From Hydractinia symbiolongicarpus (taxonomy: Eukaryota; Cnidaria; Hydrozoa; Anthoathecata; Hydractiniidae), in contig NC_079878.1 in the NCBI RefSeq assembly GCF_029227915.1, positions 16,430,001-16,494,000 of the forward strand: a stretch of DNA of 64,000 nucleotides, in the 5' to 3' direction. Below, in pieces: positions 46,641 through 55,703 of this stretch. The position numbers and the translations under genes are program-made. The notes under the pieces were generated by a model that did no database searches, had not been told where the DNA came from, and worked only from the letters and a program-made list of their open reading frames with translations. Numbering within the stretch: position 1 is the first letter of the stretch; each line of letters opens with the position of its first letter.

Positions 46641-47800
46641 GCTTAAGACATAAACATTCCACACTTAAAACACTTTAGGAAATTCAAAAACGAATTAACG
46701 GTTAATGCAGATTGTGATATTTTGCTAAAAGGAAACCACATTGTTTTACCAAAAACATTACAAAAAGTCGCTGTCTTGCTAGCCCATGCAGTTCATCTTG
46801 GCGTAACAAAAACGAAAGCCTCGCTGAGAACAAAATCATATTTCGTAGGAATAGATAAATTGATTAAAGAACGAATCGAACACTGCATTTCTTGTCAATC
46901 TACACCAAGTAAAAAATCTAAAGAACCGATAATTACTTCACCTATACCATCCCATGTTTGGCATACTGTCCACGTCGATTTTTTAGGCCCACTTCCAAAT
47001 GGGTATTCCGTTTTAGTATTTATGGACGACAAGTCAAAAATTCCTGAAATAGGTTACCTAAGAGACACATCTGCAAAATAAGTAATTGATATTTTTGAAA
47101 AAACCTTTTCAGCGTTTGGTTACCCAGTGAAAATTGTTTTTGATAACGGGCCACCGTTTACGTCCTACAAAATTCGACAATACATGAAACAAAAAGGTAT
47201 AAAACACAGAAGAATTTCAGCTTATTGGCTACATGCTAATGGCCAAGTAGAACGTTTTATCATCCCCTTAGCTAAAATAATCAGAGCCGCAAACAAATTG
47301 GAAATTAGCTTGCTATAATTTTATTTTGTCATATCGCACCAACCCTCATTTTAGCACTAATACTCCACCAGCAGATATGATGTTTAATCGTAAAATACTA
47401 TAACAATTCCTGACTGGGTGATCACGGGCTCGTAAAGCAACCATACTAGAAAAAACTTACAAGTTTATTTAAACCTGATCCTTACATTATTACAGCTAAG
47501 AATTTCTCCATGATTACCGCTACGAACCCTCGCACCAACCATTCGACCACTCGCAATAGCAGTCATTTCAAACAATTTCCCTCAAATGCATCGAAACCAT
47601 TTTATTTAACGAGGTAAGATGATGATGAAATCTACATAGATAAACAAAGGGAACATCTTGAAAATCAAGACAATCTTCAAAATACAGAATCTTCACAACC
47701 AAGTACATCACCGCTTCAACGAAAGCAATACCCTAAACGTCACCGCAGTCCACCGCATGAATGGAAGTATAAGCATTAAACACATAAAGCGCATAGACAT
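46640..47800 (+). pseudogene. Ty3/Gypsy integrase fragment
   Basis: Encodes a zinc-binding N-terminus, with HAVHLGVTKTKASLRTKSYF and CISCQS (HH-CC finger). The DDE core follows: VWHTVHVDFLGPLPNGYSV, VFDNGPPFTS and ISAYWLHANGQVERF. The last resembles the usual HPQ.NGxVER motif. Stop codons (for example after TSAK at 47079-47081) and later frame decay show that it is inactive. It continues the pol fragment at 41757-42384, interrupted by the hAT insertion. Confidence 0.88.
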
Positions 47801-48326
47801 GTATATAGTTTACACGCAGACATAGTTTTAGTTACTCAACCTATTTAGACATTGATACTGCACAAAGTACTTTTATATTTTTAGGAACATTCCGATAAAA
47901 AACGGAGAAGATGTTGTATCGTGTAACTTGGTTCACACAAATAGTATGACGTGCATCTTGGCGAAGACAAAGATGATGAAATACACATGGTTAGTCGCAG
48001 TTGTTATATATATGAGCGATAAGAAAGACGTATATTATTTACGAGCTGCGTATTTTAATTCCAACTTCCACGATATAAAAGGTGCCTTTAAGGTGGCAGT
48101 AACCCTTTTTTAGCTGTCTAAATAGCTGAATTATTTACTCAGTGTTTATTTATATAAATTTTACTATTTCCTAAAAATATAGGCCTTAATAATACATAAT
48201 AAAATGATTTTAACTTAACCCTAAAATTGCTGAGTCAGCAGAAATTTCTACTTAAAAATGTATCATAAACAAAGAAAAAAATCGGCTTCTACCAACTCCA
48301 ACTTCTTACAATCCCGTTATTTTTCA
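47801..48326. other. No gene seen
   Basis: AT-rich sequence with a short open frame (47928-48113) lacking recognisable motifs. It may be the 3' part of the Gypsy element, but no LTR could be recognised. Confidence 0.45.
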
Positions 48327-48500
48327 TCAGCTTCTGGTTTTAAATGAACCTTGGGTTAACCCTGTTAAAACGGTGTGCGGATTTTTTTTGTTCATTCTTA
48401 TTTTTTTAACAATAGCGTTTTTTTCAAAAGATTCTTTGTTAGCATCCCCTGCTGCATCGAACACTGTTAAGAAATATATTACGAATAAAAAGATTTCCGC
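48327..48500 (-). CDS. Possible small secreted peptide precursor
   Basis: From the second ATG of the frame the product starts MIRCAEIFLFVIYFLTVFDA, a good signal peptide (hydrophobic core after a short N-region). A 40-residue basic, Lys-rich mature part with several dibasic KK sites follows, ending FKTRS. The reading frame is short and its ends carry a 10-bp inverted repeat (CGGTGTGCGG at 48371 and CCGCACACCG at about 48496). It could be a first exon or a chance frame within a hairpin. Confidence 0.3.
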   Translation of the reverse strand, partial: AEIFLFVIYFLTVFDAAGDANKESFEKNAIVKKIRMNKKNPHTVLTGLTQGSFKTRS

Positions 48501-48539
48501 ACACCGTATCATGGCTGCATGATTCGCCAAGCATGTCTG

Positions 48540-49517
48540 AAAATTTTAAAGTAAACGAAAATGCTATCGGAAGTTAAAGCTCGTGCAGTGTAGCATAATG
48601 AAGATCGTCTTAAATTTCTACATAATGCGCCATCTTTGTTGTTATTAACGTTTTTCTCTAATAATTACGTCATTTATTTCTGTACAATTTCGCAAGCGCG
48701 TAGAGTTAAACTATATTCGGCAGAACTAATTAATTATTCATAAATTTTATTTTAAAGAGGAATTGTTGAGGCTGAATATTTTTGGTGAAAGATAATGTAT
48801 TATAGCCATAAAATCATGACAAGTGTGTTATATCAGAAAAAAAAAAGAATATAGAGTCTATAAACAATCTTTCGTAACTAATTATGTAAAAAAAAAATTC
48901 CGTTTTTTAAAAGAGTTAATGTCACCTTAATCGAAACAGACTCGCCGAGAGGACAGTGGTCGCTAGGAAATGTAGTAAAGCGAATTGCATTGGATATAAG
49001 AGAAGATATTTAATCATACTCCACATTAAACCATAGCTGAAAGAAGCATCTTTTCAGCAAAAAAAACCGCAAGTGAATAGCGTCAATACAAGCCGAGATA
49101 TAAGAAAATGAAAAACACCAATTTTCTGATCAAAATTGAGAAAGCCAAGCCTTAAATGACTTGAGTTAAAACGAAAGATGGTACATATCTTCGATCTGTG
49201 GCGAAATTATTAATGATTAACTTAATCAAGGGAGGGGTATAGAAGAATTTCGTACATGAAAATATGTGAAACGCACGTGATTGCGTTCTTTCGAACTTTA
49301 AACATACGTTAGTAACTCCCGTAAGGAGTCATTGAGTTGATTATATTTATTAGGTACGATATGTATACGCCATTAAAAAATTCTCTTTGAGTGAGTGAGA
49401 TAATCACAATTTGTAATTATTAAAATACGCACATAACAAATAAAGCTTCTTCACTGGCGCAATTACCCAACACTTACAATATTCGCATTACTTGATGCAA
49501 AATACGGTTAGGCAACC
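48540..49517. other. No gene seen
   Basis: AT-rich intergenic sequence without convincing open frames or structured repeats. Confidence 0.5.
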
Positions 49518-49555
49518 AATAATTTAGTCGATTTAGATAAATCGACTAAATTATT
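49518..49555. repeat. Perfect 18-bp-arm palindrome
   Basis: AATAATTTAGTCGATTTA, a two-base centre GA, then its exact inverse TAAATCGACTAAATTATT. Repeated ATTATTGTAAAAT-type sequence follows, and then a second palindrome at 49599. Confidence 0.95.
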
Positions 49556-49598
49556 GTATTATTGTAAAATTAAATTATTGTAAATTATTGTAATTATC

Positions 49599-49616
49599 GA
49601 CCGCCTGAAGGCGGTC
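49599..49616. repeat. GC-rich 8-bp-arm palindrome
   Basis: GACCGCCT-GA-AGGCGGTC, again with a GA centre. It looks like a bacterial terminator but is not followed by a T-run on either strand and lies in eukaryotic DNA. With the palindrome at 49518 it may mark the end of a mobile element. Confidence 0.85.
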
Positions 49617-49815
49617 ACTCCCGGAGGCCCTGCTGGGTGCGTAGTCTTTCTTGCAAAAAATTTCTGCGTTCGTAGCTGTGGTCCCATGTTGAATGTAAAG
49701 GTCGCGGAATGATGGAGATACAGCTGAAAACAGTTGAAGATTTGCTGGCTTCGCCATCATATGATGAGCAGCAGACTGCCCTTGAAAGAACAAGTGTGCA
49801 CGCTGCTGTTCAATT

Positions 49816-49936
49816 CTCTCTCTTTCGAAACGAACTTTACTATAAGCACGTGTTTGTGGTGGCGGTATTTTCACATCTCTCTCTTTCGAAACGAACTTTA
49901 CTATAAGCACGTGTTTGTGGTGGCGGTATTTTCACA
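49816..49936. repeat. Two copies of a 60-bp tandem duplication
   Basis: CTCTCTTTCGAAACGAACTT plus ACTATAAGCACGTGTTTGTG and GTGGCGGTATTTTCACA are present twice in succession without visible mismatch. Open frames on both strands run through it. The minus-strand frame (49575-49910) looks moderately protein-like (for example FRDLYIQHGTTATNAEIF), but I do not recognise it. Confidence 0.85.
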
Positions 49937-50050
49937 AGTAAGTAGAATTATTATAGAATTTTTATTTCAACGGATGAGCGTGAAGGCTCGAACGAGCATG
50001 AAAGCTTCACTCATATTTGATTGTTCAGTAAAGTGAAACTCGTCTAAAAA

Positions 50051-50368
50051 ATGTTCATTTCTCAGCGCTACCATCTCTTGAATGCGGTCCTTAAAAGTCC
50101 AGGTATATACAGCTGTGCAATAGACACATTTTTAGAGTTGTGTTTCTATGTTTTTTATCCATATCTGAAAAATATTCATCCAGATATGACACATTTCTGT
50201 CACAAAATATATGACGCATGTGTCAAATATGACCAACATCTATCTTCTAATGTCACTGATCTTTCACTAATTTACGACTTGATCGCCTATAATGTTAGGG
50301 ATCCCATTTGGACTTTGATACAATCAAGATGTCCCTCATCTCGTAGGAGGGACTGCAATGCTCAGTGA
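50051..50368 (+). CDS. Unrecognised ORF, possible cysteine-protease-like fragment
   Basis: 105 codons. It begins with RYHLLNAVLKSPGIYSCAID and TFLELCFYVFYPYL and ends DPIWTLIQSRCPSS, then RDCNAQ-stop. The N-terminal SCAIDTFLEL block is reminiscent of the Cys box of USP/C19-like peptidases (small residue, Cys, helix with Leu pairs). No His box is present because the frame ends early. The RPA-like exon follows 640 bp downstream on the same strand. I infer that it is a fragment of a mobile-element protein; the family is not firmly identified. Confidence 0.4.
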   Translation: MFISQRYHLLNAVLKSPGIYSCAIDTFLELCFYVFYPYLKNIHPDMTHFCHKIYDACVKYDQHLSSNVTDLSLIYDLIAYNVRDPIWTLIQSRCPSSRRRDCNAQ

Positions 50369-50479
50369 ATAAGTCTGATACATATTTTGCTTAGCATAAT
50401 GATTTACTTTATTGTAGAGAAATTTTAGCGGATATGTTTCCAACTGCTAAAAATTGATTCTATGATGCGTGATTTTTTT

Positions 50480-50840
50480 TATAAGCAACTTAGGATTTTG
50501 ATAAGAACTCAAGTTGCTTACTTTTTGACCAATTTTTGTATCAAGTTGCTTAATGGTTGCTTATTTTTCTTGATAAACTTTTCGGTGTTATAATAAAGAA
50601 AAGAAAAATTGCAATCAGGCTTAATTTACTGGTAGTTTTTTAAAGGGAAATACAAGGAAAAGGCACAATTTCGGCCCACGAAGACGAAAATAGTGCGTTT
50701 CTCTTGGGCTTTGAATTATTCATGTGCAATACTAATTAGGACAGTTGCTTATGTTTGGAATTGTCAAGAACTGAAGTTGCTTAATACTTTTTGAAATCAA
50801 GTTCAGTTGCCCATAAACGAGTTGCTTATAAAAAACAAAA
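50480..50840. repeat. Short dispersed AAGTTGCTTA motifs
   Basis: AAGTTGCTTA or its variants occur repeatedly on the plus strand (about 50510, 50544, 50772, 50818), along with TAAGCAACTTA at about 50482 in inverse orientation. The cluster lies between the two ORFs of this region. It may be a degraded MITE or binding-site cluster. Confidence 0.5.
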
Positions 50841-51003
50841 TTGTATCTGAAAAAATCTTGAAACAATACTGCAATAATCTCAAGGTACATATTGAGAAAA
50901 ATTTTACACACAGATGAAGTTGACGATTCTCTGTATTCTGTGAATAAAAAATCCCTGATTCTGTACAAGCAAACTAATCCTGTATAATGCTCCTCTTTTT
51001 TAG

Positions 51004-52037
51004 ACATAACTGGCTTTGTCGCATCGTTTTCACCCATCAAACAAAACCAACAGAAAACCCGTGATTACTTTTTCATTTTCATCAAAAGTGGTCCTACGGA
51101 CTTCAAGAAAATTTTGGTTAGCAACCACAAAAATATCAAAATCATTAGACAGAAAATATTTGATGCTTTTCATGACAAAACTCCAATATTACTTGCGAAA
51201 CTTGTACCTAGCAAAGATCTTTTCTTCTTCAATGCATACTCGGTCATCTCACCAGCATCAGATGCCATTGGCTTTGATTTTAACGATGCTGATGCAGTGC
51301 GTTTAGCTGATATAGATGATGATGGTTTAGTGACATCAGTGGTTGGTCAAATAAAATTCACTTCAGAAGAAACATGTCAAGTGTACACGAAGCAGGGTAA
51401 AAATCGCCAGGATAGAATGAGAGAGGGCATCTTTAGTGATGGTACGAGAACATTGAAGATCACTATTTGGGCTGATTTATTGGAAATTGTTAAGGAATTC
51501 CAATTGATTCAAATAGCAAATGCGTCAACCAAGACCTTCTATGAAGAGCTGGTTCTTACAACCAATTATTCGACAATCATTTGCTTTTTAACAGAAGCGT
51601 TGGATGTACAATTTGATGAGTCTGTAGCGCAAAAAGATTCTACAGCAACACCGCCTAAGGAAATGATCGTATGTTGTCCCGTTATTGAGTTTATTGTCGT
51701 GAAAACCTTCTTACAATGCAAAATATGTAAGGGAAAAGTAGATATTCGTCTAGGAACTGGTTTGGCAACCTGCACCAATGTTCACTGTGGTCGAGATTTC
51801 TCAGTCACTCATTTAAAGCAGCAACCGAACTGCTGCCAAATATGTGTTGTTTTGGATATGCGTAACGAATATGTTGCTTTAACCGTAACTGCTTACAGAG
51901 AAGTCCTTCAAGAATATTTCGGCGAAGAAATTGCGGATGAGGTGAAACTGCGATCCGATTTGTTGAATCTCACAGATGTTGATTTTGTTATCACCAAAGG
52001 TCAAAAAGTTAGCAAAATGACCATGCATAAAAAATGA
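51004..52037 (+). CDS. RPA1-like OB-fold/zinc-ribbon protein, single exon
   Basis: An open frame follows a TTTTTTAG acceptor at 51003. It opens with ITGFVASFSPIKQNQQKTRD and YFFIFIKSGPTDF, an OB-fold as in RPA1 DNA-binding domain B. A second OB-like segment follows (SVVGQIKFTSEETCQVYTK, GTRTLKITIWADLLEIV), and then a zinc ribbon with FLQCKICKGKVD and CTNVHCG, as in RPA1 domain C. About 344 residues with no ATG near the start, so upstream exons are missing or it is a fragment. RPA-like proteins bind single-stranded DNA and are also carried by Helitrons and other mobile elements. The frame is undamaged. Confidence 0.6.
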
Positions 52038-52039
52038 AC

Positions 52040-52927
52040 TATTCGAAGATGATTCCACTATGGCTTTTTTTTTTTGTACTACTTGTGTTATTATTACCGT
52101 AGGACTGTGAAAACTGCTTATTTCATGCTATATATGTACCAATTTGTCAGTTGTAGAAATTGAGCTGATTTAAGAGATCATGATCCAACACTTCGTTTCT
52201 CGTTAATTTTCTATTACAGCTTTTATATGAAAACTCTTTTTATATCATGTTGATAGCTGGTCTAACACATAAAGATCAAACACTTTTTTGCTCTCTATTT
52301 TTTGTTATTATTTTGATAGGTATGTGACTTTTCTTTATTTTCACATTGTAAATATTTACTTTAAAAACAAAAAGTACGTTTGGTTTTGTTATACCATGCT
52401 TCGTCAATTTCCAATGCTGAAAAGTAACTACGCAATGTGGCCTCTTCCCGCGCATTATATTCTGTTTTTTCATGGCCAAAAATTTTCCAATGAAAAGTTA
52501 ACCTGCCCTAGCCGTACTGAACGATGGAAAAATGAATTTCGCGGTATTGCAAATTGGTCACCTATCGTAGCGTACCACTTTTCCAACTGCTGCGCATATG
52601 CAAGCTTTGCAGAAAATAGGATACGTTCTTGCATAGAAAGTACGGAACCAGCAGCATATTCAACTGATTCAGGTATACAAATAGGTTGAAAGGCAGTCAA
52701 TAATAAATATCTGTAATATATATACATATAAATTGGCCTTCAACAAAAGTGATGATATATATGACCATTCGCAAGAAAACTTATTTATTTGAACTGAAAA
52801 ATTGATGCACGCAGCGGTCGCACCAGTGTGGACACTGCCCTAGTTGTACTCGACATACGGGGCTTCATGTGTACTAAGTCCACTGAAGTATTAAATATGC
52901 GGGGTGAAAAAGTAAATATCAACAAAT
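52040..52927. other. No clear gene; open frames on both strands
   Basis: A minus-strand frame (52470-52727) with SVLSMQERILFSAKLAYAQQ looks protein-like and overlaps a plus-strand frame; neither is recognised. The GCAGCGGTCGCACCAGTGTG block at about 52806 may be the 5' end of the following PIF/Harbinger element. Confidence 0.4.
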
Positions 52928-53517
52928 ATGGCGGTATGGGATAGAAGAAGAATTTTAAAAAGAAGGGTGTTACTTTTGATTATCTTACGAAGAAGATTCA
53001 GGCAAAGGAAAGGTGACGTGAAAGATTCTGGGTAGATTTTCCTCGGGAGAAAAGAAAAAGGAGATTATCACGCATTAGTGAAAAAAATGCTTTCCTATCA
53101 TCAATACTTTTTCAAAATGTTTGAAATGCTTCCAAGCAAGTTCGAAGAACTACTTGGATTGGTTGGGCCGAAATTAAAGAACGTGATAGCACTCGTCGTG
53201 AAGCTACAAAACCAGAGGAGCGTCTTTATGTGACTTTGAAATACCTTACTTCTAAAGATTCTTTTCTACGGGATACATTAAAAGACGTATTTTTAAAGAG
53301 TCCTCAAACATCCAAGGAATGGAAAAAAATTGCTACAGATTATGACAATAAATGGAATTTTCTTAATTGTTTGGAAACCATTAATGGAAAATACATCGCA
53401 ATTCAATGTCCTCCTAGATGTGGCTCTTTGTTTTTCAATTATAAAACATTTCACAGTATCGTGCTTATGGCCATCGTGAACGCCAATTATGTGCTTTTAC
53501 AGCAGATGGTTCACTAG
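52928..53517 (+). pseudogene. PIF/Harbinger transposase relic
   Basis: Starts MAVWDRRRILKRR. An in-frame stop lies near 53030, then come GDYHALVKKM, YFFKMFEMLPSKFEELLGLV and, after a one-base frameshift near 53178, RREATKPEERLYVTLKYLTS. After an apparent internal deletion come SKEWKKIATDYDNKWNFLNC, GKYIAIQCPPRCGSLFFNYK and SIVLMAIVNANY. These blocks follow the order of Harbinger transposases (the DDE region includes the DGKH..IQCP segment, here NGKY). A stop after QQMVH ends it. It is non-functional. Confidence 0.85.
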
Positions 53518-53519
53518 GC

Positions 53520-54120
53520 ACTGGTGCTCTTATCATACTACGCATTATCCCACTACTGCTACCTTTGGTTGAAATAACATTCTTATTGGCACATCGCCTT
53601 GGCTCAATTCAATTCTTGTCACAAGAAACCTCACTTGGTTAGTATTACGTTTCAAGTTTTTCACATATTGCATATTTCTTTCCACTTCCCTGTTTTCTCT
53701 AGCTTCATAAGCTTCAGTGTCAAATTGTGATTCTTCTTTCATCGCATACGTCTTGTCCGGCCGGGGTTGTGTTGAGGAAAAATGTTTTTATATTATATCT
53801 CCTTAACCGCTCTTCGAAACCACATGATCCATTTCTAGCTCTACACAATAGAGGCAACAAATTTGCAATGTAAAATTTTGTGTATCGATGTCATCAAAAA
53901 TATAATAAAAAATCTTTTTTTGCGCGAAAATGCTTATTCATTTGTAGATTTAGCTACACGAATATTTGATGTGCTATATTATTTTAGAAGGTGTGCGAAA
54001 ATTAGACTGCGCGAATATGGAAAAAACGAACAACGAGATTTAAGTATCGTAATACATTTATTGTAATGCACAAAATTAATCATAAATTTAATAGTGGGCT
54101 TTAGTGTTGATTGGTGTAAA
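53520..54120. other. No gene seen
   Basis: Downstream flank of the Harbinger relic. A minus-strand frame (53545-53742) with REVERNMQYVKNLKRN is mildly protein-like but not recognised. The rest is AT-rich. Confidence 0.4.
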
Positions 54121-54123
54121 GTC

Positions 54124-54802
54124 TTAAAATTTAGACAGTATATTAAGTCGCACGGCATTTTCGAATGGTTTCATATTCTTTCGGGCGTCATGACACGACA
54201 TTGCAGTGGCAATAATAGCAAGAGCAAAACCCAACCATCCCATGAAAAACGACCAGTGATCTTGGAAGCTATTTGTGAAGGTATCCATGTCAAAATACAA
54301 GTATACTGATAAACCCAATCAGAACACAAGCAACTAAAATGAGAGCAAAAAATACGAATCTATTCTTTATGCGTTCTTAGCGTTGTTTAATCTTTGCGTA
54401 ATTTCATTATAAAACCATAAACCACCTACTTGCCAACCCCAAGAACACGCTCGTCACAAAGTGATCCAAACGATCTCGGCTTAAAAACCATGGCAGCATA
54501 ATACAAGACAGCCGAACCGAGCAAACCTAGACCAATCACCATGACAACACGAACAGCAGGTAGCCAAACATAATAAGGGTATTTATATTCTTTTGTGCAC
54601 CTTAGATCACAATTTAAAGGAGCCTGTTTATCGAACCTTCGCCGTAGACTAGTTTCCACTCTGTACTGTCACAACAAAAAGGTCTAGAAAGAAGTAAAGA
54701 GACTTACACTGTTCGAGATCAATACATTCCTTTCCATGTTCACATTTCTTCCACAAACCGGCAGTGTAATTTGTAACTTTAATCCAGTGATTACCGGAAA
54801 TA
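54124..54802 (-). CDS. Claudin-like tetraspan protein (apparent frameshift)
   Basis: Three minus-strand blocks. About 54710-54802 encodes NHWIKVTNYTAGLWKKCEHG, the claudin signature W...GLW..C...C of the first extracellular loop. 54430-54660 encodes a membrane helix, VWLPAVRVVMVIGLGLLGS. 54124 to about 54370 encodes a third helix (FVFFALILVACVLIG), and after a one-base shift near 54308 a fourth (WSFFMGWLGFALAIIATAM), ending LNILSKF-stop. Claudin-like proteins act at cell-cell contacts in the plasma membrane. The frameshift could be an assembly error or could mark a pseudogene. The first exon with TM1 is not certain. Confidence 0.6.
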
Positions 54803-54807
54803 CTTAG

Positions 54808-55062
54808 AATGATGACGATATAATCGATCCGATTGTTAAAAGTAGGATCAAGACACAGAAATTACTTTCCTCCATACTCTTTGCTTCAACGCTTGCTAGA
54901 GCTCTAAATAGTTTCCACAAAGCCTACACTGATACTTCAACTACCATATCACTAATGGCCCTGGCCCTGGTACAAGAATCAGAGAAGAATGAACGGATGA
55001 GACATTTGAGGCTTTTGAGGATTCAGGACCTAGAGGATCGTCTTGATGCCTTAGAATCATAA
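54808..55062 (+). CDS. Compact ORF 1 (84 aa), unrecognised, helical
   Basis: Open frame after TACTTAG at 54807, beginning NDDDIIDPIVKSRIKTQ. A helical segment follows (KLLSSILFASTLARALNSF), and it ends in a probable coiled coil, MRHLRLLRIQDLEDRLDALE. There is no ATG at the beginning (the first Met is at about 54955), so it may be an exon or be initiated internally. It stops 5 nt before the next ATG. It is tightly packed with ORFs 2 and 3 on the same strand. Confidence 0.4.
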   Translation, partial: NDDDIIDPIVKSRIKTQKLLSSILFASTLARALNSFHKAYTDTSTTISLMALALVQESEKNERMRHLRLLRIQDLEDRLDALES

Positions 55063-55067
55063 GATAA

Positions 55068-55253
55068 ATGGAACAATGTAAGGAATGTGAACGCATGCTT
55101 GACGAGTATGACAGATGTACCTGCGGGCGAAGGCTCATGATGAGTGGTAAAATGTTGTGTTGGCAGTGCTACCAGGAATATATCACATATAACGGGGGTG
55201 GATGCATATGTACAATGACAAGCAATCCTCTGAAGTCGTTTGAATTACAATAA
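55068..55253 (+). CDS. Compact ORF 2 (61 aa), cysteine-rich
   Basis: ATG at 55068. MEQCKECERMLDEYDRCTCG is followed by LCWQCYQEYITYNGGGCICT: four C-x-C or C-x2-C knuckles suggest a small zinc-binding domain. It starts 5 nt after ORF 1 and stops 5 nt before ORF 3. The spacing and consistent strand argue against chance. The function is unknown. Confidence 0.5.
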   Translation: MEQCKECERMLDEYDRCTCGRRLMMSGKMLCWQCYQEYITYNGGGCICTMTSNPLKSFELQ

Positions 55254-55258
55254 ACAAG

Positions 55259-55495
55259 ATGCTACAATTTGAGAATGAGCTTGTCAACCCTAAATTATTC
55301 TACTCATTTGCTGCTACTTTTAAAGACATCAATGATATCAATGTGGACTATCTAACAGTGTCAGATCCTATTCCTGTCAATGGAGGTAAGGATAATCGGT
55401 ACATAGTACACACGAGACCTCGTAGTTGCCTTGAGGGTAAAAAAACCAAAAATCTTCTTCTTTTTTTTTTTTTATACAGATCCAGAAAAAAATGA
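55259..55495 (+). CDS. Compact ORF 3, interrupted, unrecognised
   Basis: ATG at 55259. It begins MLQFENELVNPKLFYSFAAT and continues to DYLTVSDPIPVNGG. At 55385 a strong donor-like GGAG/GTAAGG occurs. The frame otherwise continues into low-complexity Lys/Phe coding caused by the A and T runs at the LINE insertion edge. I think the true ORF is cut by the LINE at about 55460-55475. Confidence 0.45.
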   Translation: MLQFENELVNPKLFYSFAATFKDINDINVDYLTVSDPIPVNGGKDNRYIVHTRPRSCLEGKKTKNLLLFFFLYRSRKK

Positions 55496-55703
55496 AAAAA
55501 TATTAAAAGTACGACATTTAAATAGGTGTTAGACAAACCTAACTACCAAAATAAACAAAAATAAAATATAAGTAATATACAATATATTTTAACGCTTTAA
55601 GAAATGGGCAAGAAAAAAGTTTAAGAGAAGGGTTTGAAAAGGACTGTTAACTCAAAAAAGAGGTTCCTCAAATCTTCCTGACGATTTAAGAAACACAATT
55701 GTG

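Noticed and set aside
49599-49616. Rho-independent terminator-like hairpin
   Set aside because: No T-run follows and the context is eukaryotic; treated as a palindrome.
49575-49910. 111-codon minus-strand frame as a gene
   Set aside because: It crosses an exact 60-bp tandem duplication, and no family was recognised.
54808-55495. Calling the compact ORFs a virus or Polinton
   Set aside because: No capsid, polymerase or integrase signature could be recognised; only the packing is virus-like.
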